64,000 bases of DNA from JAOPZW01 sp963807305. GTDB taxonomy: Bacteria; Actinomycetota; Thermoleophilia; Solirubrobacterales; Solirubrobacteraceae. Each line of letters opens with the position of its first letter. The stretch's first letter is position 1. The position numbers were made by a program, and so were the translations under genes. This document shows positions 1 to 9,231 of the stretch, one piece after another. Location: the NCBI GenBank assembly GCA_963807305.1, contig CAWEBN010000005.1:682001-746000 (forward strand), in the 5' to 3' direction. A model generated the notes under the pieces. The model was not told the DNA's origin. It made no database searches and saw only the letters and a program-made list of their open reading frames with translations.

Positions 1-1
1 C

Positions 2-196
2 TCGGCGGCGCACGCGATGCTCCTCGGACTCCGCGCCGCTGCGCCGGCGACGGCGACCATAGGCGCCGCGATGGCGGCCGTGGCCGCGTTTGCGGCTGTG
101 GACCGCGCGCACCCGGCCGTGGTCAGCGGCCGAGCGTCTTGTGCGAGATCCGCTCGCAGTGGCGGATCCTGTAGTGGCGCTGCGCTCTGCGGCTGA
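2..196 (+). other. possible 3' end of a membrane protein gene (edge fragment)
   Basis: An open frame enters from the left edge and stops at a TGA at 194-196. The first 40 or so residues are Ala/Leu/Val-rich and could be the last membrane helix of a transporter; after about position 122 the frame becomes Ser/Cys/Arg-rich and overlaps the end of the convergent RTX-like gene. The overlap and the poor tail make this weak. It may be non-coding. Confidence 0.2.
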
Positions 197-725
197 TGAA
201 CAGCAGGTCCCGGCCGCCGCCGCAGTCGATGGTCCCGCGGCCGAAGTGCGCCTTGATCCAGTCGTCCCCGCCGCCCGCCGCGATCGTGTTCGTGCCGTGG
301 CCCGCGTAGATGAAGTCCCTGCCGTTGCCGCCGAAGACCTGGTCGACCTGGGTCGTCGGCTGGCCGGAGGGCTTGTAGTCGGCCCACAGGACGTCGCCCC
401 ATGGGCCGGCGTACAGGGCGTCGTTGCCGTGGCCGCCGAGCAGCTCGTTGTGGCCTGCCTTCGAGGTGACCACGACCCCGGCGTGCGTGCGGACCATGCG
501 CCGATGACACGACCCGCGCTTGTGGATCGCGTCGCATGAGTAGCGCGGGTCGGTTCTAGCGAAGGGATCGTGGCCGGGCCGCGCGTCGAGCGGGCGCGGG
601 GCATCGGTCTTGTTCATCAGCAGCATGCCGTCGATCCGCGGCCAGCCGTCATGGCTGGTGTTCGCGGCCGCGGTGCCCGCGGGCAGCGCTGCGAGCGCCA
701 CCACGATCGAGATCGCCTTGCGCAT
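123..725 (-). CDS. small secreted protein with RTX-type (hemolysin) calcium-binding repeats
   Basis: A 200-residue protein chosen from the ATG at 725, which gives a clean signal peptide (MRKAIS then a hydrophobic Val/Ala stretch, AxA at about 18-21). The second half has glycine/aspartate nonapeptide-like units (GGHGNDALYAG, GGNGRDFIYAG, GGGDDWIKA, GGGRDLLFIS), the pattern of Ca2+-binding beta-roll repeats. Four cysteines suggest disulfides outside the cell. It lacks any catalytic domain and is much shorter than toxins with these repeats, so a structural or surface role is more likely than toxicity. The longer upstream frame on this strand is a shadow of the neighbouring DUF2461 gene. Family recognition is firm, function unknown. 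Confidence 0.75.
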   Translation of the reverse strand: MRKAISIVVALAALPAGTAAANTSHDGWPRIDGMLLMNKTDAPRPLDARPGHDPFARTDPRYSCDAIHKRGSCHRRMVRTHAGVVVTSKAGHNELLGGHGNDALYAGPWGDVLWADYKPSGQPTTQVDQVFGGNGRDFIYAGHGTNTIAAGGGDDWIKAHFGRGTIDCGGGRDLLFISRRAQRHYRIRHCERISHKTLGR

Positions 726-730
726 GAGCG

Positions 731-1405
731 TCAGGGTAGGCGCCCTGGCATGGTGCTCGCGCCGACGTGCTTCTCGAGCCAGGCGTTGAGCGGCTCGACC
801 GCGCGCCACGTGGCGGCGACGTTCTCCAGCGCGTCGTCGCGGCCGATGCCCGCCGCGCCCGGCAGCGAGCGGCCCGCGACCAGCGCCTTGTGGCGCAGCA
901 GCTCGCCGCGCGGGTGCTCGCGCGGATAGCCGCGCGGCGCGGTGCGCAGGCTCTCGCCGACGACGTCGAGGCCGCCGGCCCGCGCGGCGGCGACGAGCTC
1001 GGCCAGGCGCGGGCCGCTGCGCCCGTCGACGATGGCGGTACGGAAGCGCTCGAGCTGGTCGCGCGCCAGCTGGTGATAGCCCGTCCCCGCGTACAGGCCG
1101 TGCGCGGACAGCTCGGCGTAGAGGGCGGCCGCCGGTCCCCGCACGCCGTGCAGGAGGCCGTACGTCCTCGTCTTGTAGGGCGCCGATCCGGCGGGCGCGA
1201 AGCGCAGGTTGCGCTGCTGGCGAAAGACCTTGACCTCGCCGCCGAACGTCCGGGTGAGCTCCTCGAGCATGGCCTGAAGGCCGCCGCGGACGTTGGCCTC
1301 GTAGTGCTCGCGCGTCGCGGTGAAGTACGCCTTGGAGTTGTCGCGCTCGAGCCCGTCGAACCACGTGAAGACGTCGGGCCCGAAGCCGTGGAAGGCAGCA
1401 TCCAT
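731..1405 (-). CDS. DUF2461 / TIGR02453 family protein
   Basis: A 224-residue cytoplasmic protein starting at the ATG at 1405. It shows the family features: an N-terminal FDGLERDNSKAYF-like segment, an internal FRQQRNLRFAP...YKTR motif and a C-terminal Trp-rich end (RAVEPLNAWLEKH). Length is typical of the family (200-230). No enzymatic activity is established for DUF2461 proteins. The stop lies only 6 bp from the start of the RTX-like gene on the same strand. The gene is divergent from the carboxypeptidase, with 45 bp between the two starts, so the promoters must be very compact. Confidence 0.8.
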   Translation of the reverse strand: MDAAFHGFGPDVFTWFDGLERDNSKAYFTATREHYEANVRGGLQAMLEELTRTFGGEVKVFRQQRNLRFAPAGSAPYKTRTYGLLHGVRGPAAALYAELSAHGLYAGTGYHQLARDQLERFRTAIVDGRSGPRLAELVAAARAGGLDVVGESLRTAPRGYPREHPRGELLRHKALVAGRSLPGAAGIGRDDALENVAATWRAVEPLNAWLEKHVGASTMPGRLP

Positions 1406-1450
1406 GACCCGAGGATCGCCGATCGGGGGGCGGCGCGTAGCCTGTCGCGG

Positions 1451-2893
1451 ATGTCCGCCCTGGAGTCCCTGCGCGAGCGGCTGGCCGAGCTGGCCGACCT
1501 CTCCTCGCTCGGTCGCCTGGCCGCCTGGGACCAGCGCACGATGATGCCGCCGGCGGGCGCCGCGGCGCGGGCGCAGCAGCTCGGAGCGCTGCAGCGCCTC
1601 CTGCACGAGCGCGCGACCGGAGACGACATCGGCGCGTGGCTGGAGGAGATCGAGGGCGACGGCGATCTGGGCGCCGTGGACCGCGACGTCGTGCGCGTGG
1701 CGCGGCGCGACTGGGATCGCCGGCGCCGCGTCCCGGCCGATCTCGCCGCCGCGCGCGTGAAGGCGGCCGCCGAGGGGCAGGCGGTGTGGCAGGACGCGCG
1801 CGCCCGCTCGGACTTCGCCTTCTTGGCGCCGGCGCTCGAGCGCAACCTCGCCCTCGCGCGCGAGTACTCGGCGTGCCTCGACGACGGCGGCCATCCCTAC
1901 GACGCGCTGCTGGCCGACTACGACCACGGGCTGACGACGGAGCGCGTGCAAGCGGTCTTCGACCCGCTGGCGCGGGCGCTGCCCCCGCTGGTGGCCGAGG
2001 CGGCCGCGCGGTCGGAGCCCATCGATGTCCAGGTCCCGGTGCACGCTCAGCAGGCGGCTGTCGGCGGGGTCCTGCGCCAGCTGGGTGTGCGCGAGGAGCG
2101 CTGGCGCGTCGACGTCTCGCCGCACCCGTTCAGCCTGGCCGTGAGCACCAGCGACCTGCGGGTCACGACGCGCTACACGGGCACGGGCCTCGAGTCGCTG
2201 CTGGCGGCGGTGCACGAGTACGGCCACGCGCTGTACGAGAGCCAGATCGCGCCGGAGCTGGCGCGCACGAACCTCGGCCACGGCACATCGATGTCCGTGC
2301 ACGAGTCCCAGAGCAAGCTGTGGGAGAACCACGTCGCCCGCAATTCCGCGTTCGCTGCGGTGATGGCGGCCGAGCTCGCGGCGGGCGGCGTGGCGCTCGA
2401 CCCGGAGGCGGTGCACCGGGTGCTCGTCCAGGTGCGCCCGTCGCTGATCCGCGTGGAGGCCGACCAGCTCACCTACCCGCTGCACATCGTGATGCGCTTC
2501 GAGCTCGAGCGCGCGCTGATCGAGGGGACGCTCGCCGTCGCCGACCTGCCGGCGGCGTGGGACGAGGGCATGCGGCGGCTGCTGGGCGTCGAGGTCCCCG
2601 ACGACGCTCACGGCGTGCTGCAGGACATCCATTGGGCGGCGGGGTCCTTCGGCTATTTCCCGAGCTACGCGCTGGGCTGCCTCATCGCGGCGCAGCTGTG
2701 GGAGCGCATGGAGTCGGAGCTCGGCTCCCAGGACGACGCGCTGCGACGCGGCGACGTCGAGGCGATCCGCGTGTGGCTCGGCGACAACATCCATCGCCAC
2801 GGCCGGCGGCTCGACACCGAGGACCTCGTGGAGCGCGTGACGGGCGGGCCGATCGACACCGGGCCATTCCTGCGCTACGCCAGCACCGCCTGA
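1451..2893 (+). CDS. M32 family metallocarboxypeptidase (carboxypeptidase Taq)
   Basis: A 480-residue zinc carboxypeptidase that trims C-terminal residues from peptides in the cytoplasm. The start is the ATG at 1451 (MSALESLRERL). The zinc site HEYGH lies at residues 255-259, followed by the family's HESQSKLWEN segment that carries the third ligand region. The WDQRTMMPPAGA segment near the N-terminus is also characteristic of COG2317. Length matches the usual 490-510. It stands alone between unrelated genes. Identification is firm; substrate preference cannot be read from sequence. Confidence 0.93.
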   Translation: MSALESLRERLAELADLSSLGRLAAWDQRTMMPPAGAAARAQQLGALQRLLHERATGDDIGAWLEEIEGDGDLGAVDRDVVRVARRDWDRRRRVPADLAAARVKAAAEGQAVWQDARARSDFAFLAPALERNLALAREYSACLDDGGHPYDALLADYDHGLTTERVQAVFDPLARALPPLVAEAAARSEPIDVQVPVHAQQAAVGGVLRQLGVREERWRVDVSPHPFSLAVSTSDLRVTTRYTGTGLESLLAAVHEYGHALYESQIAPELARTNLGHGTSMSVHESQSKLWENHVARNSAFAAVMAAELAAGGVALDPEAVHRVLVQVRPSLIRVEADQLTYPLHIVMRFELERALIEGTLAVADLPAAWDEGMRRLLGVEVPDDAHGVLQDIHWAAGSFGYFPSYALGCLIAAQLWERMESELGSQDDALRRGDVEAIRVWLGDNIHRHGRRLDTEDLVERVTGGPIDTGPFLRYASTA

Positions 2894-3012
2894 CCCCGAC
2901 CACGCATCGGAGCCAGGCCGACGGCGGTGGATCGTGGCGCGGGTCCGGTCCCGGGCGCGCCCCGCGTTCGCGCGGGTTTATCAGGTAGCCTGCGATTGGG
3001 TAGAGAAGGCGT

Positions 3013-4287
3013 ATGTCGACCACCGAAACGCAGTCGATCCCGGTCCCCGAGCCCGGGCTCACGCAGGAGGAAGTCGTCCAGCGCGCCCGGGACCTGATCC
3101 CGGTGCTGCGCGAGCGCCAGGAGGAGTGCGAGCGCATCGGGCGGCTGCCCGACGAGACCAGCCGCGACTTCATCGAAGCCGGCTTCTACCGCATCCTGCA
3201 GCCGCGGCGCTTCGGCGGCTACGAGTTCGACCTGCCGACCTTCACGCGCGTGGCGATCGCGCTGGCGCGAGGTTGTCCGGCCAGCGGCTGGACCTACACG
3301 CTCACCGCCGGTCACGCGCACATGCTCGCCGCGCTGTGGTCCGAGGAGGGCCAGATCGACATCTACGGCGCCGGCGGCGAGGTCCGCATGCCCGGCCGCT
3401 TCCGCCCGGGCACGGCGACGGCGGCGCCCGCGGAAGGCGGCTACCGCGTCTCGGGCACGTGGGACTATGTGTCGGGCTGCGACTCGGCGACGCATCTGGC
3501 CTTCGGCTTCATGCTCGGCGATGACGCGGCGGCCGGCGAGCTGGCCACCGACTTCATCGGCGTCGTCGACTACGACGACTGCGAGATCATCGACAACTGG
3601 GACGTCCTCGGGCTGCGCGGCACGGGCTCCAAGCGTGTCGTGGTCGAGGACGTCTTCGTGCCCGAGCGCCGCACGATCGACTCGATCTTCAAGCCCGACG
3701 CGCCGCCCGCGGCGGGGCGCACCGTGCACGAGGCCCCGATCTACCGCGAGGGCGGCATCGGCGGGCTGATCTTCTCGGAGACGGCGTCGGTCGCCATCGG
3801 CACGGCGTGGGGCGTGCTCGACCTCTACGAGGAGAGCCTGCGCAAGCGCAAGACGACGGTGCTGCCGCTCATCCCCATGACCGAGCACGCCCAGTACCCG
3901 CGCTTCTTCGGCGAGGCCTTCCAGTCGATCGACGTGGCGGAGTCCGCGCTGCTGCAGAGCGACCACGACTACATGGAGTGGTCGCGGCAGGCCGCCGCGG
4001 GCGAGATCGAGTACACGCGGGACCTCGACTTCCGCCTGCAGCTGCGCAAGCAGTACTGCGCGAAGCTCGCCTACGACGCGGTGAACCTCATGATGCGCAC
4101 GAACGGCTCGGCCGGGATGCGCGGCGGCGCCATGTGGCAACGCCTGCAGCGCGATCTCACGGTCCTCATGACCCACAACACGGTCCAGCCCGAGCTCGCG
4201 GCCGACAGCTTCGGGCGCCTGCACTTCGGGCTGCTGCCGCACGGGGTGGAGGAGGGCGCGGGGCCCGCGCCGCCGCCGGTGCGCTGA
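3013..4287 (+). CDS. acyl-CoA dehydrogenase-fold flavin-dependent monooxygenase (HsaA/HpaB-like oxygenase component)
   Basis: A 424-residue protein of the two-component flavin monooxygenase branch of the acyl-CoA dehydrogenase superfamily (relatives include HsaA and p-hydroxyphenylacetate hydroxylase C2). These use reduced flavin from a separate reductase to hydroxylate aromatic or related substrates. Visible are the N-terminal helical domain, RFGGYEFDLPTF, the beta-domain GTWDYVSGC and a C-terminal domain ending in an HNTVQPE segment; the catalytic Glu of true acyl-CoA dehydrogenases is not in its usual context. An AGAGAAGG run precedes the ATG at 3013. No flavin reductase is adjacent, so the partner must be elsewhere. 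Convergent with the aldehyde dehydrogenase. The substrate is unknown. Confidence 0.75.
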   Translation: MSTTETQSIPVPEPGLTQEEVVQRARDLIPVLRERQEECERIGRLPDETSRDFIEAGFYRILQPRRFGGYEFDLPTFTRVAIALARGCPASGWTYTLTAGHAHMLAALWSEEGQIDIYGAGGEVRMPGRFRPGTATAAPAEGGYRVSGTWDYVSGCDSATHLAFGFMLGDDAAAGELATDFIGVVDYDDCEIIDNWDVLGLRGTGSKRVVVEDVFVPERRTIDSIFKPDAPPAAGRTVHEAPIYREGGIGGLIFSETASVAIGTAWGVLDLYEESLRKRKTTVLPLIPMTEHAQYPRFFGEAFQSIDVAESALLQSDHDYMEWSRQAAAGEIEYTRDLDFRLQLRKQYCAKLAYDAVNLMMRTNGSAGMRGGAMWQRLQRDLTVLMTHNTVQPELAADSFGRLHFGLLPHGVEEGAGPAPPPVR

Positions 4288-4415
4288 GGCGTTCTCGCCG
4301 CCGACAAGCCCGACACTCGTCCCAGCCCACGCGCCAGCGGCTGACCTTCCCCTTCGATGCCCTGGCTGCGCGGCGCCGCAAGCGCCCGCGGACGACGGCC
4401 CGCGGACGAGCGACC

Positions 4416-5879
4416 TCAACCGATGACGATCGTCTGCACCTCGGTCAGCGCATCCAGCGCGTGACGCCCGCCGATCCGCCCGATGCCGCTGTCGGTACCC
4501 GCGCGGCCGCCGAACGGGAGGTGGTTCTCCCAGTAGTTCGTGGTCTCGTTGATGTTGACGAGGCCGGTGCGGACCTCGTCCGCGAAGCGCAGGCCGTCCA
4601 TCACGTCGCCGGTGAAGATCGCGGCGAGCAGGCCGTACGGCGACGCGTTGGCGAGCTCGATCGCGTGCTCGAGGCCGCGGATCGGGACGACGGGGGCGAT
4701 CGGGCCGAAGGTCTCCTCGCGGGCGACCTCGGCGTCCTCGGCGACGCCGTCGAGGACGGTGGCCGTCCAGTAGAGGTCGGTGGGGAAGTCCGTCGAGCGC
4801 GCGCCGCCCGAGACCACGCGGGCGCCGCGCTCCAGCGCGTCGCCGACGTGCTCGTCCATCTTCGCGGCGACGGCCTCGTTGTTGAGCGGGCCCATCGTCG
4901 TCCCCTCGGCGAAGGGGTCGCCGAGGCGGACGCCGGCCGCCACGGCGCTGCCCAGCCGCTCGACGAACTCGTCGCGCACGCCCTCGGCCACCAGCAGCCG
5001 CTCGCCCGCCGTGCAGCTCTGCCCGGCGCAGAGGAAGCACGCGCTCACGGCGGCCTGCGCCGCGGCGTCCACGTCCGCGCCGTCGAGGACCACGAGCGGG
5101 CCGTTGCCGCCCATCTCGAGCAGCAGGCGCTTGCCCGCCGCGCGCTCGGCGATCCGCCGGCCCGTCGCCGTCGAGCCGATGAAGCCGACGGCGACGGTCC
5201 CCGGGTTGGCGACGAGCTCGTCGCCGACGACCGCGCCAGGCCCGGTGACGAAGTTGAAGACGCCCGGCGGGAGGTCGGCCTGCGCCACGCACTCGGCGAG
5301 CAGCGCCGAGCAGACGGCCGTGCTGGGCGCCGGCGTCCAGACGACCGTGTTGCCCGCCGCCAGAGCGGGGGCGACGATCTCGGCGGGCATCGTGTAGGGC
5401 CAGTTCCACGGGGTCACGACGGCCACGGGCCCCAGCGGGCGGCGCATGAGCAGCACGCGCTTGCCCGGCGACGCGCTCGGCGGGATCGAGCCCTCCATGC
5501 GCACGCCGTCCTCGGCGGCACCGCGCAGCATGGCCAGCAGCTCGTCGACCTCGTCGTAGGACTCCGCGTGCAGCGGCTTGCCCTGGTCGAGCGTGAGCGC
5601 GCGGGCCAGTTCGTCGCGGCGGCGCTCGCAGACGTCGGCGACGCGGTGCAGCGCGGCTGCGCGGGCGAACGCGGTCTGCGCGGCCCACCCGGGGAAGGCC
5701 TGGACCGCGGCGGTGACGGCGGCCTGGGCGTCGGAGCGATCGCCCTGGGGGATCGACCCGATGACCTCGCCCGTGGCCGGGCTCGTCGCCTCGAAGGTCT
5801 CGCCCGAGGCGCTCGGCCTCCACGCTCCGCCCACGAACATCTCCAGGACCGTGGCCGGCGAAGATTCGGCCGTGGACAT
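4416..5879 (-). CDS. NAD(P)-dependent aldehyde dehydrogenase, candidate betaine-aldehyde dehydrogenase
   Basis: A 487-residue ALDH-superfamily enzyme oxidising an aldehyde to its acid with NAD(P)+. The catalytic cysteine is Cys289 in GQSC, the general-base Glu is in LLLEMGGNGP, and the Rossmann segment GFIGSTATGRRI is present. The ATG at 5879 is preceded by GAGGAGG at good spacing; the longer upstream frame would cross the shared promoter. It is divergent from the permease and close to choline oxidase, so betaine aldehyde is the best guess, although choline oxidase itself can carry out both oxidations. Another role, for aldehydes released by the oxidases, is possible. A CTGATATATAAG site lies 68 bp upstream. 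Confidence 0.85.
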   Translation of the reverse strand: MSTAESSPATVLEMFVGGAWRPSASGETFEATSPATGEVIGSIPQGDRSDAQAAVTAAVQAFPGWAAQTAFARAAALHRVADVCERRRDELARALTLDQGKPLHAESYDEVDELLAMLRGAAEDGVRMEGSIPPSASPGKRVLLMRRPLGPVAVVTPWNWPYTMPAEIVAPALAAGNTVVWTPAPSTAVCSALLAECVAQADLPPGVFNFVTGPGAVVGDELVANPGTVAVGFIGSTATGRRIAERAAGKRLLLEMGGNGPLVVLDGADVDAAAQAAVSACFLCAGQSCTAGERLLVAEGVRDEFVERLGSAVAAGVRLGDPFAEGTTMGPLNNEAVAAKMDEHVGDALERGARVVSGGARSTDFPTDLYWTATVLDGVAEDAEVAREETFGPIAPVVPIRGLEHAIELANASPYGLLAAIFTGDVMDGLRFADEVRTGLVNINETTNYWENHLPFGGRAGTDSGIGRIGGRHALDALTEVQTIVIG

Positions 5880-5946
5880 GCGCCCTCCTCGGGTTGTCGG
5901 TGCGCCCGCAACGCGCTTCCCAGGCCAGGTTGACCTGTGCCGACGA

Positions 5947-5958
5947 CTGATATATAAG
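5947..5958. promoter_or_regulatory. putative operator CTGATATATAAG between aldehyde dehydrogenase and permease
   Basis: This 12-bp AT-rich site differs by one base from the perfect palindrome CTGATATATCAG found before the dimethylglycine oxidase gene. It sits in the 188-bp divergent promoter region, where AT-rich sequence is otherwise rare. The GntR-family regulator encoded at 28.7 kb, which has a related site at its own promoter, is the best candidate to bind it. Assignment to that protein is inference. Confidence 0.5.
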
Positions 5959-6067
5959 CTCCAAATCCAGCCTACCACAGCACCTGTCGACGGTTGGATC
6001 GGCGGTGGGGACACGGCGCCTGCTCTTCGTGAAGCCCCCGTCGTACGACGGCGCGAGGAGGAGTGAC

Positions 6068-7633
6068 ATGGCGGTACAGGCCACGGACAGCAACGAGCTG
6101 GCCCAGTTCGGCTACAAGCAGGAGCTGGATCGCTCTTTGGGGAGCTTCTCGTCCTTCGCTGCAGGCTTCAGCTACATCTCGATCCTGACCGGGGTGTTCC
6201 AGCTGTTCGCCTTCGGGTTCGCCTTCGGCGGCCCGGCGGTCTGGTGGACCTGGCCCATCGTCTTCATCGGCCAGATGTCCGTGGCGCTGTGCTTCGCGGA
6301 GCTCGCGGGCCAGTATCCGCTGGCGGGCTCGGTCTACCAGTGGTCCAAGCGCATCGGCAGCGACTTCACGTCGTGGATGGCGGGCTGGATCATGGTCGTC
6401 GGCTCGATCGTGACCGTGGCGGCGGTGGCCGTCGCGTGGCAGGTGATCCTGCCGCAGGTCTCGACGTCCTTCCAGATCCTCGGCGACAAGGCCGACGCGG
6501 GGACCTACCTGACCTCGGGCGGGGCCAAGAACGCGATCCTGCTGGGCGCGATCCTCGTCGTCTTCACGACCATCGTGAACATGATCGGCGTGAAGCTGAT
6601 GGCCCGGATCAACAACGTCGGGGTCATCCTCGAGCTCATCGGGGCGACGCTGCTGATCGTCCTGCTGGCCGTCCACTTCAGCCGCGGTCCCGGCGTCGTG
6701 TTCAACACCCTGGGCCTGGGCGAGGGCCACAAGTGGGGCTACTTCGGCGCCTTCATCATCGGCGGGATCATGAGCGCGTACGTCATGTACGGGTTCGACA
6801 CCGCGGGCACGCTGGCCGAGGAGACCAACGACCCGCGCCGCAACGCGCCGCCGGCGATCATCAAAGCCCTCGCCACGGCGTCGGTCATCGGCGGTCTGAT
6901 GATCCTGTTCGCGCTGATGGCCGTCGACGACATCCACGACAAGAACATCGGGGTGCTGGGCCTGCCCTACATCGTCAAGCAGGCGCTGGGGAGCACCGTC
7001 GGCAACATCTTCCTCATCGACTCGGCCATCGCGATCACGGTCTGCTGCCTGGCCGTGCACACCTCGTGCATCCGCATGATGTTCGCCATGGCCCGCGACG
7101 GGCGCCTGCCCTTCGGGCCGCAGGTGGCCAGGGTGTCGGGCCGCGGCAAGGTGCCGATCGTCCCGGCGCTCGTCGTCGGCATCCTCGCGATCGGGCTGCT
7201 CGCGATCAACATCGGCAACCAGAGCGCATTCCTGGCCCTGACGTCGGTGGCGATCATCATGTTCTACCTCGCCTACCTGTGCGTGACCGGCCCGCTGCTC
7301 CTGCGCCGGCTGCGCGGGAAGTGGCCCACGCCCGAGCACGGGACCTACTTCTCGCTCGGACGCTGGGGCATGCTCGTCAACCTGTTCGCCGTGGTCTACG
7401 GCGCGATCGTGGCCTTCAACATCGCCTGGCCGCGAACGGACGTCTACAACGCGATCGGTCCGCACCACTGGTACTTCCAGTGGGCCGCCTACCTGTTCAT
7501 CGGCGCCGTGATGGGGATCGGAGCGATCTACTACTTCGCCGTCTACAACCGCACGCCGATCGAGGTCCTCGCCGAGCACAGCGCGATGATCGAGGATCTG
7601 CCGCACCCGGCGATCGCCGAAGTCGCGCCATGA
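6068..7633 (+). CDS. APC-superfamily permease (COG0531), candidate choline/amine importer
   Basis: A 521-residue integral membrane protein with about 12 hydrophobic segments, starting at the ATG at 6068 behind GAGGAGGAG. The first helix region (GSFSSFAAGFSYISILTG) and CFAELAGQYPLAGSVYQWSK are typical of the amino acid/polyamine/organocation permeases, and FDTAGTLAEETNDPRR is the conserved cytoplasmic loop. Its stop overlaps the choline oxidase start by ATGA, so the two are translationally coupled. From that coupling choline or another methylated amine is the likely cargo. The family itself does not settle the substrate, and classical choline carriers are usually BCCT or ABC systems. Confidence 0.85.
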   Translation: MAVQATDSNELAQFGYKQELDRSLGSFSSFAAGFSYISILTGVFQLFAFGFAFGGPAVWWTWPIVFIGQMSVALCFAELAGQYPLAGSVYQWSKRIGSDFTSWMAGWIMVVGSIVTVAAVAVAWQVILPQVSTSFQILGDKADAGTYLTSGGAKNAILLGAILVVFTTIVNMIGVKLMARINNVGVILELIGATLLIVLLAVHFSRGPGVVFNTLGLGEGHKWGYFGAFIIGGIMSAYVMYGFDTAGTLAEETNDPRRNAPPAIIKALATASVIGGLMILFALMAVDDIHDKNIGVLGLPYIVKQALGSTVGNIFLIDSAIAITVCCLAVHTSCIRMMFAMARDGRLPFGPQVARVSGRGKVPIVPALVVGILAIGLLAINIGNQSAFLALTSVAIIMFYLAYLCVTGPLLLRRLRGKWPTPEHGTYFSLGRWGMLVNLFAVVYGAIVAFNIAWPRTDVYNAIGPHHWYFQWAAYLFIGAVMGIGAIYYFAVYNRTPIEVLAEHSAMIEDLPHPAIAEVAP

Positions 7634-9231
7634 CCCCCGCTGACGAGTTCGACTACGTCATCGCCGGCGGCGGGACCGCCGGGTGCGTCGTCGCGGCGCG
7701 GCTGTCGGAGGATCCGAACGTGCGGGTCTGCCTCATCGAGGCAGGCCCGTCGGACGTCGACGACGACGCGATCCTGCGCCTCGAGGACTGGATGTACCTC
7801 CTGGACTCGGGCTACGACTGGGACTACCTCGTCGAGCCCCAGGAGAAGGGCAACTCGTTCCTGCGCCACGCCCGCGCCAAGGTGCTGGGCGGGTGCTCGT
7901 CGCACAACTCGTGCATCGCCTTCTGGACGCCGCGCGAGGATCTCGACGAGTGGGCCGCGATGGGCAACACGGGCTGGACCGCGGACGAGTGCTGGCCGCT
8001 CATCAAGCGCCTGGAGACCAACGATGCCCCCGGCGACCACCACGGCCGCAACGGGCCGGTGAACATCCGCACGGTCCCGCCCGAGGACCCCTGCGGCGTG
8101 GCCATCCTCGAGGCGGCGGCGCAGGCCGGCCTGCCGACGTCGGCCTTCAACGCGGGTCACACGGTGACCAACGGCGCGGGCTGGTTCCAGATCAACTCGG
8201 GCGCCGACAACACGCGGATGTCGTCGTCGCACGCCTATCTGCACCCGATCATCGACAGCCGGCCGAACCTCGAGATCCGCACGCACTGCTGGGCCGGCAA
8301 GGTGCTCTTCGACGAGCAGCGCCGTGCGATCGGCGTCGACTACCTGTCGCCCGACCTGCTCACGCACACCACCGTCATCGCCCGCCGCGAGGTCGTCCTC
8401 AGCGCCGGCGCGATCGACACCCCGAAGCTGCTCATGCTCTCGGGCATCGGCCCCGGCGAGCACCTGCAGGAGTTCGCGATCGACGTCCTCGTCGACGCTC
8501 CCGGCGTCGGCGCGAACCTCGACGACCATGTCGAGGGCATCGTCCAGTGGGACGCGCGCAAGCCGATGATCCGCACCTCGACCCAGTGGTGGGAGATCGG
8601 CCTGTTCTCGACCTCGCAGCCGGGTCTGGACCGGCCCGACCTGATGATGCACTACGGGTCGGTGCCCTTCGACATGAACACCGCGCGGTGGGGCTACCCG
8701 ACGACCGAGAACGGCTTCTGCCTGACGCCGAACGTGTGCCGTGGGCGTTCACGCGGCACCGTGCGCCTGCGCTCGCGCGACTACCGCGACCGCGCGCGCG
8801 TCGACCCCCGCTACTTCACCGACCCCGAGGGCCACGACGAGCAGGTGATGCTCTATGGCGTGCGCCTGGCGCGCAAGATCGTCTCGCAGCCGGCGATGGC
8901 CGAGTGGGCCGCCCAAGAGCTGGCGCCGGGGCCCGACGCGCAGTCCGACGACGAGATCATCGACTACTTCCACAAGACCCACAACACCGTCTACCACCCG
9001 GCGTGCACGGCGCGGATGGGCCCCGACGGCGACCGCGACGCGGTCCTCGACCCGCGGCTGGCCGTGCGCGGCGTCCAGGGCCTGCGCGTGGCCGACGGCT
9101 CCGCGATGCCCTTCCTGCCGGCCATCAACCCCTGCATCACGACGATGATGATCGGCGAGAAGTGCGCCGAGATGATGATCCAGGACGCCCGCGCGACGAC
9201 GCCGGCCACCGCGGCGTCGACGGGCAGCTGA
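7630..9231 (+). CDS. codA: choline oxidase (GMC oxidoreductase)
   Basis: A 533-residue GMC flavoenzyme. It resembles Arthrobacter choline oxidase closely in remembered segments such as SGYDWDYLVEPQEKGNSF and LDRPDLMMHYGSVPFDMN. The enzyme oxidises choline through betaine aldehyde to glycine betaine, giving two H2O2. Visible are the FAD-binding GGGTAG, the His92 in GGCSSHNSC that corresponds to the covalently flavinylated His99, the neighbouring Ser, the catalytic pair His456 (NTVYHPACT) and Asn500 (INPCIT), and the Glu in STQWWEIG. All residues known to matter are conserved. It follows the permease with an ATGA overlap. Its own oxygen reactivity indicates an aerobic pathway. The symbol codA is also used for cytosine deaminase, which this is not. 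Confidence 0.9.
   Translation: MTPADEFDYVIAGGGTAGCVVAARLSEDPNVRVCLIEAGPSDVDDDAILRLEDWMYLLDSGYDWDYLVEPQEKGNSFLRHARAKVLGGCSSHNSCIAFWTPREDLDEWAAMGNTGWTADECWPLIKRLETNDAPGDHHGRNGPVNIRTVPPEDPCGVAILEAAAQAGLPTSAFNAGHTVTNGAGWFQINSGADNTRMSSSHAYLHPIIDSRPNLEIRTHCWAGKVLFDEQRRAIGVDYLSPDLLTHTTVIARREVVLSAGAIDTPKLLMLSGIGPGEHLQEFAIDVLVDAPGVGANLDDHVEGIVQWDARKPMIRTSTQWWEIGLFSTSQPGLDRPDLMMHYGSVPFDMNTARWGYPTTENGFCLTPNVCRGRSRGTVRLRSRDYRDRARVDPRYFTDPEGHDEQVMLYGVRLARKIVSQPAMAEWAAQELAPGPDAQSDDEIIDYFHKTHNTVYHPACTARMGPDGDRDAVLDPRLAVRGVQGLRVADGSAMPFLPAINPCITTMMIGEKCAEMMIQDARATTPATAASTGS

Noticed and set aside
731..2800. 689-codon minus-strand frame over the carboxypeptidase
   Set aside because: Its first 460 codons are Arg/Gly/Ala/Val-rich antisense of the M32 gene; only the last 224 codons (DUF2461) have family features.
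2970..2985. TTTATCAG before the monooxygenase as a fourth GntR operator
   Set aside because: Only one half-site matches; the other half is GC-rich, so the match is not better than chance.
2875..6093. 1072-codon minus-strand frame
   Set aside because: Composition is a GC-rich shadow of the monooxygenase and aldehyde dehydrogenase; no recognisable motif.
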